From Larus michahellis (Eukaryota; Chordata; Aves; Charadriiformes; Laridae): a stretch of 64,000 bases of DNA. Each line of letters begins with the position of its first letter. Positions within the stretch are counted from its first letter, which is position 1. Positions 1-12,600 of this stretch are shown here, one piece after another. The translations under genes were made by a program, and so were the position numbers. The notes beneath the pieces are model-generated. The model made no database searches, had not been told where the DNA came from, and saw only the letters and a program-made list of their open reading frames with translations. The DNA is taken from assembly GCF_964199755.1 (NCBI RefSeq), contig NC_133896.1, forward strand, positions 99,012,549 through 99,076,548, written 5' to 3'.

Positions 1-1267
1 AAATTCTTACGCTTAAGCAACAGTAATGGGACTTGTGTGTCTTTTGAGAGCGGAGGCAGGTAATGTACGTCAGGGAGCCCAGGTGTGAGTCCCTTAAAGG
101 TCCCTGGGGTTGTTTGGGGTTTTTTTGACTTTTGAATGGATAGCTTCCTGGAATATCCCTGTAGGGATATTCTAATTGTTTTGGTACAAAAATTTCAACA
201 CAAGAGTGCAATACAAAAACCACTGTAAGCAAACGTGTTACTCATTTACTGCCACCTCTATGGTGATGTGTTGCAGCAGCACCCAAGAGCTGCATTTGCA
301 GAGCCAAAGCCCAACTGCTGCGCCCTGACACGGAGAGACAGTTCGCTTCCTATCCGAAGACACAGTAATACCAAACCAGCCCTCCCAAAGAAGATGATGG
401 GATGGCTCTGCTGGGTTGCAGTACTGGGCCTAGTTTCTGTATTAAGCGGCTCAGTGCAAAATCTGTAGTTGGCTGTAAATGTGTAAGTGTGCTTACGCTG
501 CGTCATACAGTGACTACCTGCTTACCGGTTTTAAATTTCAACCAGACAAACCCGTTCTGTATTGTCAAGTTTTGATGAGTTCCTTGTGTGCGAGGCCCAG
601 CAGTGAAGGACCAAAGCCTGAGCCCTTCTCTTGCAGAACCTCAGGGCTTCAGGTGGGACCCTGAAAAGAGCGCTCACATTCTGAACCTGAATCCTTCTGA
701 TTTTGCTTGTGGTTCAGCCCTTGCAGACGCAACCGCTAGAGGACAGTGTGATTACATACTTGGCTGTGTCTCTTAATGCTTTCTAATAAACGCCGTACCC
801 AGTCTCAGGACAGACTATGCTTAAACTATGAGGCTGTGCGAAGGCACCACGTAATTCCTGCTTTCACATTGTTGCAACTGCGTGCTATATACACCTGAAG
901 AGTAAGTGCAAAATACCAGAAAAGGGCTGAGTTAGAATTATGCAGGGCCATAAACATATGAGATGTCTTTACCAGCAGCCATTGCCTGGGGAGCAGCTGT
1001 AGAATATTACATGGTACCTTTATTCTGAAGTAAGTAGTTGAGTGCATACACGCACACTAACACCCCTTTGTTTTATTTAGTTATATATTTAATAGGCATC
1101 ATCTCAGTGGAGATGTGCAGGCAGCAGCACTGTTCTGGGGTGAATTTTCAGGATTCTGCACTGCTTATTTTTCCTAAATAAAATATCAAAATTGGTTGTA
1201 ATTACTTAGTTGCTATTGCATTTGTATAACATAATGTTTGTCTTTTTTTTTTTTCCCCACCCCCCAG

Positions 1268-1415
1268 ATATTTCAAGGGAACACTGAATTGTACCACGAA
1301 GTTCGCAATAATTTCATTCCACCTATTATTGCACGCTTTTTCCGGATTAACCCCTTAAAATGGCACCAGAAAATTGCAATGAAAGTAGAATTGCTAGGAT
1401 GTCAGTTTAGTATAG
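1268..1415 (+). CDS. DCBLD2: DCBLD2 exon: end of F5/8-type C domain
   Basis: The exon follows a long pyrimidine tract ending CCCCCCAG and ends at ATAG|GTAAGG. It encodes 49 codons plus one base, including [20 protein letters not shown] and MKVELLGC. The final Cys is the conserved closing cysteine of discoidin (F5/8C) domains. Confidence 0.95.
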
Positions 1416-4400
1416 GTAAGGCAACTGAAAACCTTTCGACTGTGCAAGACAAGCAATGAAATAATTCGGCAAAGATTACACTGGGGGTATATTTTCAATG
1501 AGGAGAAAAAGTACTTCGTAAATGCATAATCCTTCTGTAACTAATACGTCTGAATTTCTTCCAAAGTTATTACCCTCAACCTGGTGAATACCTAGTTTAA
1601 GCGTAAACATGGTAATTTAGAAAATAAGTGTTTCAAAGAACACCAGTCGCTTGCTTTCCATGTTATTGACTTGTGGGTTTTTTCCCCTCATATATAATGA
1701 TATATAACATGAGAAAAGCTTTGAACCAGCTGTTCCAGCTGCTTCTCCTGAAAAGGAAATAGGGAAAAGTAGCACTTCAACAATTTTTTTTTTTTAATAT
1801 AAATTCTTTTCTTCTGAAGGCCGTGCTCCTAAAATCACCATGCCACCACCACCTCAGAACAAGAACGATGACAAGAATGATGACTTCAGTGATGACTTCA
1901 TTCATTCAGTGAAGACTTCGTTGCAGACAGATAAAACAACTTTCACACCTGAAATAAAAAACACCACAGTGACTCCAAGTGTAACCAAAGGTACCCACCA
2001 TTAAGCAGTAGAAGGCTTTGGGAACTTCTTACAGTACTTTGGCCTATGTTAAGTGTGGTTTGGGAATTTAAATTTTCTCAACATTTACTATAGCAAATTA
2101 CCAATCTTTTCTTTTTAATATTTACCAGTTATTAAATATACATATGATAAAAAACTGCATGCAGAAACAAAACCAATCTTCCAAGTTACATAGATGTTAA
2201 GTTCCGTCTTTCAAAACTTCTTCAAACTGAGTCCAGCTTTTAATTACTGAACAAATTTTGTCATAAGGAGAAGTTGCAACTTGGACTTCCCTTTAGAATT
2301 GATCAGATGTAACTGCTTTGTTATTTAATTTGATAATTTCTGAGGACAAAACACTTTCAACATAGTTAATCTTTTACGGAGCAGTCATGGTTTGAAATTT
2401 GAAAAACATCATCTGGCATCATCATTTTGTTTATCAAAGAAAATTGTCAGAAAAGGGAGCAAGATCACTGCAGATGTGGCATTGGTGAGGTGTCCTTTGG
2501 ATGGCAGGGGACAGGATGGTCTCATGTCACAGGCAGACCCAGCACAGGCTGGTTGTGATTAACTGTTAAGGTATGGTGGTATTTACTTCTCATAGGAAGT
2601 TCAAGCTTAAGTGGTTGCGTATTCCTGGGCTCCTTTGATTTTTCTTGTTAATAATAACATATATTGTTCTAACCGAAAAATCTTACTTCTATTAAAACAA
2701 ATCTCTTGATTTTGATGAAAAACCTTGCAAAAATAGCAGCTCTGCATACATGTAGAAGAGCTAGATGTTGATTGACATCTGCGCTGTGGGAGCGTCCAGC
2801 AGGGTAGCTTAGCTGGGGGATCTGGTGTGATAGACGCTATACGTAAAAACTATGTGCTTTACACAAGTAATTTTCAAATTAAAAATTGATTTATGAAAAG
2901 CTCTTCTGTCTGACACCACTCAATTTAATGGCTTTCAGATGTGGCATTGGCAGCAGTTCTGGTTCCAGTGCTGGTGATGGTCTTCACTACTCTGATTCTT
3001 ATCTTAGTTTGTGCGTGGCATTGGAGAAACCGGTAAGTGACCAGATGAATGAAAGTGCTGTCAATGACTGTTAGCCTGGTGCGTGGGAGTGAAATGCTGC
3101 ATGTATCGCTGTGGGAACTACCCAGTCCACACTTGGGGAAGGGCTTTGTCTCAGAATTGTATTCTCTATGAGAAAGTGTTCACTTCCATAACCAAAACAG
3201 CGTTTTGTAACTATCTTCATTAGAATTGCTTTTACTGAAAACTGGTTTCTCCAGTAGCAGCAGACTGGTGATGGCAAGCCAGGTTACTGGGGCTTATACC
3301 TTAAATTTGAGGACCAGTTACAGCCAAGGTGGTCATTGCTGAGCATTAATGAATGCATTGTCCTATAAGCAGACTAGCTGAAATATCCCCTTTTTCTTTT
3401 TTCCACAGCAAGAAAAAAAGTGAGGGCGCTTATGATCTACCTTACTGGGATCGTGCAGGTAACAAAATGGTTTTATGAAATCCTTTACTTGGCATTTTTG
3501 GTTTGATGCGTATATTTCAGATTGCATTAACACAGACAGTTTCCACCATCAGAAGCTTCTCTAGTTCTAACCAATGTAGGCATAGTGAACACTGAATTTT
3601 TTTTCTGGATAGACTCAACTGCTTCATTCTCTGAATTTTTTTCAGAAATAGAAAATGCCTTGTCTTCTGTTACAGCTTCAGAGGTTGTTTGGTTTTTTGT
3701 TTTTTTTTTTTTTTTTTGTAAACAAAGTTTTAGAACCTCTTACTTAAACAACACGAGGGGAAAAATCATTTATGAGGAATGTCTTTATACATTTGATAAT
3801 GTATTTGGTACTTTTTTTTTTTTTTTTGTCCTGGAAAAAAAGTCTTTTGCCTTACTGTGTAAGGCCTTTCTTTGTTGGCCTACTAAGCATGGGGGATTGT
3901 TTGCAGCCCCTTTTAGGCATATTTTCCATCCTACTGTCTTGTGCCCCATTAACTTGGGATCAGACAATTCCACCAAGCAGCACTTAGCAAGTGTCTTGAA
4001 AAGGCCTGTGCTACAGCGTGAGGGGCTGCTGCAGCAGCTGGGTTTGTACTGTCTGTATGACCGGGCTTCTCTTCTCTGGCCTCATGCTGAAAATTTCCAC
4101 ATCTGGGTGTTTGCTCGCCGGCAGTTTTAAGTACGCCTTATCCTTTAGACAAGAAACCTTTTAATGGCCTTATTTATATTTCTTACGTGTCTGTTTCTGA
4201 TAGGTCACAGCCCTGTTGTCTTAGAATATTAGGCTCAAAATATCTTGTATTTAAATGTCAATGATGGATGTGCCAGATGTTTTTCCTGTTTGCTTAAATT
4301 TAAACGTTCGGTCTGCAGGTCTGTTTTAAAAGGAAATTTGGCAAAATGCAATATCAAAATAACATTGCTGCGCTTCTCTGTGCAACCTCTGTCCCCTCCC

Positions 4401-6860
4401 ACAGGGTACCTCCAGTTTTGTTTAACATTGTTCTGTGATTTTGAATCTCCTGTTTCCCGGGCTTTACCTACAGGATCGTCTCTTACAGCTGCAACGAAAT
4501 ATGTTAATGGCCGGCAAAATGAGAATGGCTCTGGCTGCTGGGGGGAGGGAGGCGGACCTAACAAAACCAACCCTCCCTACCTTCTCTCAAGAAAATGTTC
4601 ATGACCACAGTCACTCCTTTTCATTTCCACTGAATAAAGACCACTTTAACTTCAGGTTTTTGCAAATATTCACTGATGAACCTTTTTCAACAATGCGCGT
4701 TAAAACCATGACGTTAGCAGCCTGAAATCACTACTCTTAGATCATATCTGAGATTGTCTAAAATTTTGTGTAAATATTTGATTTACAAACTGGAATCAGG
4801 GCTGACATTTTAGTATTTTCTGTGTTTTATGAGTTTATTAATGTGATGAGTAGCCCCACCAACCACTGCTAATGAGCATTCGAGGATAGATTCCCTAGAC
4901 TGCAGCAGTTCTGCAGGTGTTTGAAGGGGGAACATTTGGGCAAGTTGCCTGGGTGAGAGTTATGTTGTCCCCTCTGAATCTGCCAGAAAATGTTAAAATA
5001 TCTTGTAACCTTAGGGTTCTACAAATACTGATAATTGAGTGGTTTACCTGCTACTACAAAATAAAAGATGTGGTGTAAAAATATTTTAGTAGCATAAAAC
5101 ACAGTATATACGCAGTCTTGGGTGTTTTGTTTTTTTTTCTTTAAATGTGAAGGATGGTGGAAAGGAATGAAGCAGTTTCTCCCGACCAAATCAGCAGAAC
5201 ACGAAGAAACTCCTGTACGCTACAGCAGCAGTGAAATTAGTCACCTAAGACCAAGAGAAGTCCCAACAATGCTCCAAACAGAGTCTGCAGGTACATTTTA
5301 CTGGGTTTGTGGGCATGTTTTTATATATCTGTCTAACTATATATATATATATATCTCTCTGTCTGTGTGTGTGTGTAAAATATATATATATGATGTGCTA
5401 AAAAATGACAGGAATTTGGCTACGTTTAATTATTTCCTGTTTGTTTTGGGGAACAGAGGAGAAATGATTAGTTCTGTTGGTAAGGGCATTTCTTAAAATG
5501 CAGGCTTTTTCAAAACTGTTCTCGGAGTATCATAGAAGTATGTATTGAGTGATTTGACGTACTGTGCAGAGACACTTTCCCAAGTTAACGCAATAATTGA
5601 AAATTTCTTTACTTGTACTTGTTCTTAAACGCCATAAAGAGTTGAAGGATATTTTTTTTTGTTGTTATGTCTTCATGCAGCGGAAATAATTTCACCCTGT
5701 TATCTTTATGCACAAATCTGAAATATGGCACTTGGTTCCTTATGCTGACTCTATAGATTAAATCATTCTTTTGATCCAGAAAAGGAGGAGTTAGTGATAA
5801 CTGCGTATGCCCTTTCCTTGCTGAACCAGTCATTAGAAGAAGATGACTGACTATGCCTTTTGTTCTGTGCTTACGTGCTGATGGCAGAAATTACAGCTTC
5901 ACAGGAGGCAGAATTACGTTTCTCTTTTCAGCTGCTTGTCTGTTTTTACCCAGCTAGCCAGGTTTCTCACCTCCAGTTTTTGTAAATCAGATTATCTGTT
6001 GGACTAAAACACCTCAGCGGACCACATGCAGGCTCCCCCCCTCAGAGGACAAACCCTCCGCCTCAAGGACTACTTTTCACCCAAAGCCAGGCCGGATAAT
6101 TTCATTTAATTTTAATTTTGCAGGGGAGAATGTTTCAAAAAAACTTGGTTTTGAGGCAGATTTACAGCATGGGAAACTGCAGCTTACAAGGGAAGAAGCA
6201 TAAACCTGAGAAATTCAGATGTTGTGGCTATCCCGGTGGCTTTAACTATTGGGTGGAAACTACTTTTTTTCCAAATCAGTTGGTACTGGTTTGATCTAGG
6301 ATAATAATTTCTGTGAAACTATTGACAGGTTGTATTTAATGTGATGCTAGTGTAAAAAAAAAAAATAAAATCCATTAAGTGTCTTTTTATTTTGTTTTGT
6401 TGGGGCTTTCAACACAGAGTATGCTCAGCCACTGGTAGGGGGAATTGTTGGCACGCTTCATCAGAGATCAACCTTTAAACCAGAGGAAGGGAAAGAAGCA
6501 AGTTACGCCGATTTGGACCCTTACAATTCACCCATACAAGAAGTTTACCATGCTTATGCTGAACCACTACCTATAACTGGACCGGAATATGCTACTCCAA
6601 TAATCATGGACATGTCCAGCCATCCCAGCACACCTCTTGGTGTTCCTTCCATTTCCACCTTCAAAGCTGCAGGGAATCAAGCTCCTCCACTGGTTGGAAC
6701 TTACAATAAACTCTTATCTAGGACAGACAGCACGTCATCAGCACAGGCGCTGTACGATACACCAAAGGGGCAGCCAGGGCCAGGTGCTGCCGACGAATTG
6801 GTGTATCAGGTACCACAGAGTGTGGCTCATTCCGCTGGGAGTAAGGATGAACTAAGTTAG
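1268..6860 (+). CDS. DCBLD2: DCBLD2 (ESDN), 3' part of the gene, six coding exons (partial)
   Basis: Discoidin, CUB and LCCL domain-containing protein 2 is a single-pass plasma-membrane receptor-like protein that modulates growth-factor receptor signalling. Exons read here are 1268-1415, 1820-1990, 2939-3032, 3409-3458, 5153-5290 and 6418-6860. All junctions are GT-AG and the reading phase is kept, giving 347 residues plus stop. In order these hold the end of the F5/8-type C domain (ending ELLGC), a juxtamembrane Thr/Pro/Asp-rich stalk, a transmembrane helix at about visible residues 108-133, a basic stop-transfer stretch RNRKKK, and a cytoplasmic tail with seven YxxP motifs. Family knowledge: phosphorylated YxxP tyrosines of DCBLD proteins bind the SH2 domain of CRK/CRKL. 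The [11 protein letters not shown] and [11 protein letters not shown] stretches match DCBLD2 rather than DCBLD1 from memory. The C-terminus ends GSKDELS, unlike the remembered human end. N-terminal signal, CUB and LCCL exons lie left of the window. Confidence 0.95.
1820..1990 (+). CDS. DCBLD2: DCBLD2 exon: extracellular juxtamembrane stalk
   Basis: This exon encodes the GRAPKIT-PPPP stalk, an Asp-rich tract ([12 protein letters not shown]), then [11 protein letters not shown], which matches the remembered human stalk end. The NTT is a potential N-glycosylation site. It is shorter than the human stalk, which carries the GRxPKxTQP unit twice. Ends at ACCAAAG|GTACCC. Confidence 0.93.
2939..3032 (+). 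CDS. DCBLD2: DCBLD2 exon: transmembrane helix
   Basis: The exon begins after GGCTTTCAG and ends CG|GTAAGTG. It encodes the membrane span starting [15 protein letters not shown] and ending CAWHWRNR. It is nearly identical to the remembered human DCBLD2 segment. Confidence 0.95.
3409..3458 (+). CDS. DCBLD2: DCBLD2 exon: membrane-proximal cytoplasmic segment
   Basis: A 50-base exon after TTCCACAG, ending GTGCAG|GTAACA. It encodes [17 protein letters not shown], with the first cytoplasmic YxxP motif (YDLP). Confidence 0.95.
5153..5290 (+). CDS. DCBLD2: DCBLD2 exon: cytoplasmic tail, middle part
   Basis: The exon begins after ATGTGAAG and ends TCTGCAG|GTACAT. It encodes [19 protein letters not shown] then [18 protein letters not shown], the DCBLD2-type tail. 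Confidence 0.95.
5338..5392. repeat. Compound microsatellite (AT)n-(GT)n-(AT)n
   Basis: Alternating AT, then a CT/GT stretch, then AT again, in the DCBLD2 intron just after the exon ending at 5290. Likely length-polymorphic. Confidence 0.9.
6418..6860 (+). CDS. DCBLD2: DCBLD2 last coding exon: YxxP-rich tail and stop
   Basis: The exon starts after CAACACAG and ends with TAG at 6858-6860. It encodes [17 protein letters not shown] and six of the seven YxxP motifs (YAQP, YNSP, YAEP, YATP, YDTP, YQVP). After VPQS the protein ends within about 12 residues (ending KDELS). The remembered human protein continues with a different and longer tail. Confidence 0.95.
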
Positions 6861-7224
6861 CTCACGAGTAAGGTAGAATGATGGCTTGTTTTTAAAAGCC
6901 AGTTCCATAACGCTGACAGTTTCATTTTTTTAATTGCATTGTTTTGATATTGTTAGTCTTAAATAATACAATGTTGAACCAAAAGATGTGTTATCGGAGG
7001 TCTGGGAAACCGGTAATTCTGCCTTTCGTTAAGCTGTATATATAATTACAGCTTGTCTCCTGCAAAACCGTGGACTTTTTTTATTACTGCTGTACAATTG
7101 TCTGTCAGACATGAGAGAAGAACTCTTCAAGCTTAGCTTCAGTAATTCATAGATGTGAAAGATAAGTTGGGAGAAACAGTTAAAAGTACGAAAGCCAGTA
7201 ACTTCTTGCTAATGGTACTATTTC

Positions 7225-7254
7225 GGGGGGGGGGGCGGGGGAGGGGAGACGAGG
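7225..7254 (+). repeat. G-rich run in the DCBLD2 3'UTR
   Basis: Eleven G in a row, then C, then G5, A, G4, ACGAG and G4. On the sense strand this has at least four G-runs of three or more within 30 bases, so it can form a G-quadruplex in DNA or mRNA. Confidence 0.8.
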
Positions 7255-8671
7255 GGACACCTCAAAACCCAAAGCAGTCATAGTGTTATAGTGTAAACAC
7301 TATAGCTTCTTCTAAAATTCATTTTACCCTATAAAATGCCTGCACAACTTTGGAGTTTAAAAACTACTGTCAGGACTGATGTCAAAAATCCCATTAACTT
7401 CATGGCATAAAATAGCTTCAATTCTAAATTAGGTTATATCGGGTTTTGTTCACAGAATTAGAAGTCATCAGCTGTGTGTTCCTCAAAAGGTTCCCACCAT
7501 TTTTGTTAGCCTTCCAAAACTAGAATCTGCTGTCCGTACAATCTGTTTTCTGCCTCACCTCCTTAAGCCACTCAGTCTTGTTCCTTCCTAGGGATCCGGG
7601 AGGCACAGACTAAGTCATAGAAGCAAACTGCACGGCAACTGCTTTTACATTTCTCCCTACTAAATGAAGGCTACTCTGAATAGCGTTTGCCTCAAATTCA
7701 GACTTCCCTGATGGTCTGTGTGCAAGAAGCATCCAGGTGTTTGAGGTGACTGAATTCAGAAAGGTTCTCCCTGTGCTGTCCCGTCCCCCTGTCGTCTCCC
7801 TTCTGCCGGAGTACCTGTTGTTGTGTGTTAAGATGTGAGCATATACAAAGAAAGATGTGTATATACTTTTGTGAGTGCATAAGGAAGCACACAAATATTC
7901 TAATGGTGCACAGTTTGTGTTATACACGCATTTAGCACATATGGTACGTTTTAGCACAACTGAAAAACTTTAGCCTTAGGGCTTTTCTTATGATTGTTCT
8001 TATTAGAAGTATAAAAGATTCCAAAACCTTTGCAAGAGAACCAGTACTGTTCCAAAGAGTGTCCATTTCAGAAGCATTTAATGGAATTTGTGTCTTTCGA
8101 ATGTTCCAGTGTTCTCTACTATGAAAACATTGCAGTCAGTCTTCTATTTGGGATAATTTAGACTAGTTTTAGCTAGGTAATCACAAAATGAAAACAATTT
8201 GGATGTCATATTTTTTATCTTGTTAGAAACAAAGCACAGCTTTTTAACCTAAGTAGTAGAAAAACCCCACAGTAAAAATGCTTTATTTTTATTGTTACAG
8301 CACTGTTGGGAGGATGCTGAATTAATTTATACATGTGACTCCCACCCCTACCTACACATTAGCCCAGTTTTATGGACTTCAGTTGTTACTGTTTGTTTCT
8401 GTGATATAATTCAAGTCAGCCTTGTTTATTGCCAGGGGTCCTTAAACTGGGTGGAGAACATTAAAATCAAAACTAAAATATTGTTCAAGAGGGCTGCCAC
8501 CATGTCCTTATACCAGTGGCGTATCCTGACTTACCACTTGAAAATGTGTTTGCACAGGGGCTATATATAAACTCAGTAATTCAAAATTACTTGTTGCCTG
8601 TTCAGCATCTAGAATGTGTTATTACGTACTCTGTGATACCTTAAAGCCCAGTTCTACAATTTTGTGATCTT

Positions 8672-8694
8672 TCATTCTCATTCATTGAGAATGA
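8672..8694. repeat. Inverted repeat in the DCBLD2 3'UTR
   Basis: TCATTCTCA, a five-base loop TTCAT, then TGAGAATGA form a perfect 9-bp stem. It lies just before a T-rich stretch. No function is assigned. Confidence 0.6.
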
Positions 8695-9692
8695 TTTTTT
8701 TTTTTTTATTAATTTTTTATTTTTTTAGAATTGGGTGTCTTAAGCCTAAATGTGAATGTAAGTAAGGGCGGTATATAAGACCCATTCACAAAAAAGAAAT
8801 TCCTGCCTCTACTTGTACTTTGTATGTCACTCCAACTTTTTCTGCTTGATAAAGCTAGCTTGCAATCTTTGTAGTTTTGCTTAAGCAGGTAAGTGTTCAG
8901 ACCCATCAGCAGCAACTCTGAGGTTGAAATTATCTAAGCTGATTTTAATTGAAAGGGATGGGAGGTTATTTGTTTGCACCAAAATGTGCCATACTTACTC
9001 CAGCCAAGTTAAGAAACCTCTGCATTCTCAAACTGTCCCAGTTTAGGCTTAGAAAAATTAATCTACCATAAAAATAAATGGATGTGTTCAAGTCGGTAAA
9101 ATTAACACTCTTGGATTTAATTTTTACTCTAGGCCAGATATGGTGGAACTGTGGATATACTGCAGGCTAAGATGGTGTACTGATTAAACGGTTTCTCTAC
9201 AGTAGCTTATTTTTTAAGCAACCATAATGCAGTTTCATTATCTAAGCAGCATGAGCTGTCGACTGGAATGGATGTTTTTAAGAATTTAAATCCTTTTTCT
9301 GAAAGAAATAGGTCCCAAGTTGTGCTCCTTGCTTTCAACTTTAAACAGGTTATCTGCTAGGGCTAAGATAAGTTTGAATATGTAACGGTTGGCTTTAAAA
9401 TGTATGCTACAAACTGTTGAACACTGATTCTCAAATGTGAGTTGCATGACACACTTAAGATTAGAATTCTCCTGTGTACAATACAAGCAGAGGTACATTT
9501 AATGGCACTCTCTTACATGTGAAGACATATGGATATAAAATGTATTTCAATCTTGTTTGGCTTGGGTATTCTCCCAGAATGTATGTTCTTACCTCAGCAT
9601 GTATTGTAGTTGCTCAGTATTTGTATATGTTGCTAGAACTTAGACTGTATAAATAGTGAGGGGTTTTTATATGTATGTTAAAAAGTATTTTA

Positions 9693-9698
9693 AATAAA
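9693..9698 (+). terminator. DCBLD2: Probable DCBLD2 polyadenylation signal (AATAAA)
   Basis: A canonical AATAAA within TTTTAAATAAATTGTAC, followed by T-rich sequence. It is the last AATAAA before the character of the sequence changes near 9.8 kb. An earlier AATAAA at 9073 could give a shorter transcript. Confidence 0.55.
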
Positions 9699-12600
9699 TT
9701 GTACATACGTCTTACTCATTATGTTTGCATTTAACACCTACCTTATGTCTAATTCATACAAGGCTTATTTATGAGTGACCATATTGCAAGGGGGATTATC
9801 CCTGCCTCCCAGAGTGACACTGTACCGTTTCCTAGCAGGAGGTGTATGTAACAACCACCCACAGAGGGTGGGTTGGTCCCTGCCCCATCTCACCAAGTGC
9901 TACAAGTAGTGAACTGACACTTACCGGACCAGTCCTCGCTGCTGGAGGCTGCTGCAGGGGCAAGCAGTATTTAGAAGAGCTTCGCCGGTGTTACCTGCTG
10001 CTGGCAGAACACTGGCTCTAGAGTCCTATATGACAAGAAGCTAAGGCACAGTACAGGCAGCTGCCCTCTGTTAACGTAATGAGAAAGTCAGGCTCCCGTC
10101 CAGTATTATTAGATGCAGAGAAAATGCCGCCTCAACCCCAAGTCAGCACGCCACCTCTGTATTGGTGGAGGGTTGCTAGTTTATTCTTCAACTAGACCAT
10201 GACTATTTTCCAATTATTGGAAAAAAGAGCTGCTTTTGCTTCCAAAGCTTTTCTCTTAATTCTAGCGCCGCAGTACCTAAAATAAGGAAATCATAATTAG
10301 GTTTTTTTTGCAAGTAGAAGATTAAAATTGGATCATAAGTGGCTTTGTTCTGTCCTTGTCAAACTGAAACATCCTTGTAACATTACAAGCAGACTGACTT
10401 ATCTTCAGAAAATGAATGCCAGCATGCCTACAAGCATCCCTGCTTTAGGTGACCCGTGTTCTACAGGGACTGTTCTCAAGTGGGACAGCCATCTGTGTGA
10501 GGCAGAACACTTGCTCTTTCCTTATCTGTCTCTGCATCTTGCTAAACATACATTCTGTATGAAACACAGCTTACCTGAAATAATGCTGCTTGGGCTGTCT
10601 CAGCTTCACGTTTAAGGTTTCCACATCTTGGGTGATGGAGGGGAGGGAAAAAAACCAAAACCAACCAACACAAAAACACTGAAGTAAAAATGTATCTAGA
10701 TCCCTGAAGACGTTTCAGGAGCAGAAAACACCCTGCTTTCACACACCTTAGTGTGCGTCAAAGTCTCCTGACATACTACTTTTTTAATTACTTTCCCACA
10801 CATGCTGTATAGAAATAGTGAAAGACCACGAGAAGTGGTTAAATTAAAAGGCCAAGTATTCTGTTCGCTACACAAATAGCACATTATTTCTAGGAAGAAA
10901 AGTTCCTGGAAAAGTAAATGAATAAAATTTGTCCTTCATCCCTAAGCATAAGTGTTCAACATTTGTACTGTTTTTGTTTTGTACTGATGAAAATGGAATA
11001 TACTTATAGTTTGCAGTAAACTCTCCTCTCCTGTACTGGGAGTTCACAGGTGTCTTGTTGCAAGCTGGAAGAAACTCCTGTCACTCTACTAGACCCTTCA
11101 GCTGTCTCTTAGTATTAAAACTTCAACGAAATGCACATACTTAAAATGGGTGATGCTTACCTGTGAGGTGACTAGCACTAAGGAATTTTACTGTACATGA
11201 TTGTCCGGGGAACATCAACTTACTTTGGAAGTTGTCTGTTCAAACTTTCTTAAGTTTCTCAAAGTTTTCTTAAAGCAATTATTGATAACGTAATCAAATA
11301 TACCATGGTTCAGGTGTCCCTTTTATGAAACCACATGATCAGTAACCAAATTCTGATCTGACGCAGGCATATAAAACTTGAAACTGGTGTCAGTTTTCAG
11401 CACAGCCAGAAGTTTATACCAACTGTTTGCTGCCTTGCAAAAGGAAAAGAAACACTTCTTTTTTTTTGCACATGTAATGACAGTATCACACATGAAATTG
11501 GAAGAAAAACTCCTACCTACGTTCACATTTAAATGGTAGAAGACTAGAACTTTTAAGTGTACTGTCTGCATGCTGAACTCACCAAGAGTGACAACACAAA
11601 TGACTCTATAGTCAAATTACAGCAGAACACAATCTACCTAAAAAGAAACTCAAGATTAAATAATGTTGTGAGTCTTTTAGAATTTTTACCTTTGTATGTG
11701 GCTTTAAACAAGACAGAGTCAAAACCAGTCAGGATGCCACTGAAGGGGACAGTGAAAGTCTACAGGTCAGCTTTTACATTTAATACAATACCACAATACC
11801 TAAGAATTATTTATAGACAATTATAAAGTTGTCTTTAAATTATTTACCAAGTGCCTGGAGTTCACCTGCCTTGCTCCTGAACATGCTGCAGCTTCACATG
11901 ACTTTAGTTCTCCAAAACCAGGTTTTGGTGACAATGGGCTGAGTGCCAGAATCCATTCTGCTCAGGAAGGCTCCTTCATATTGGATTATTCTAATATACA
12001 TAATTATTTCTGAAACAAAGGCAAAACCCATTTAATTTTATTAGTAAAAAAGAATCCATGCTTTATGTATCAAGCAGCTGATACGCATCTAAGCCAGCTG
12101 ATACAAAGGCATGGGTGATTAATTAAAATATTCCTTCAGAAGTCACAGAAATAGGTCTAGCTGAAGTCATTCTATAGGTTTACTTTATAACCTCTCAAAA
12201 GTAGATTTAAAGATATGGTCTTTACTGCTGTACCTTCAGTAATTGTACGAAGATTTATTTTTTTTTCCTGCATCAAAAAAACCAAAGGCAGCCTTGTTAC
12301 TGACAACAGTGCTTTGTCACTTAACCCACCTCTGAAGCAGACCACACTACTTACATGTTTAAACGCTGTAATTATTATTAGGAGAAATTACCAAAAAGTA
12401 GGATTTTTACAATGAAGTTAAGCTAATCAGATTTTGTTTTAGCGTCTCACCTGGAAAGCAGGATGTCCAGCAGCATGACTGCCTACTGCTACTGTGGCTT
12501 ATTGTCACTTCCAGAGTCAGTAGTGACCCGCTTTCTGCACCTGGAAACTGCCAGAATCCTGCTGCAGCGTCTCCAGGCACAGGGAACACAGGGGCTGAGG

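Larger units (their letters stand above)
6861..9720 (+). other. DCBLD2: DCBLD2 3' untranslated region (inferred extent)
   Basis: No further coding is seen after the stop. The stretch is AT-rich with an internal AATAAA at 9073-9078 and a stronger terminal one at 9693-9698. A 3'UTR of nearly 3 kb is in keeping with the long mammalian DCBLD2 3'UTR. It holds a G-rich run at 7225-7254 and an inverted repeat at 8672-8694. The exact end is inferred, not seen. Confidence 0.6.

Noticed and set aside
3585-4130. 181-codon open frame on the plus strand
   Set aside because: It lies in a DCBLD2 intron and is kept open by long T-runs that translate to poly-Phe. No motif is present.
5526-5540. ATCATAGAAG, resembling an inverted CR1 end
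   Set aside because: A single short match without adjacent CR1 sequence.
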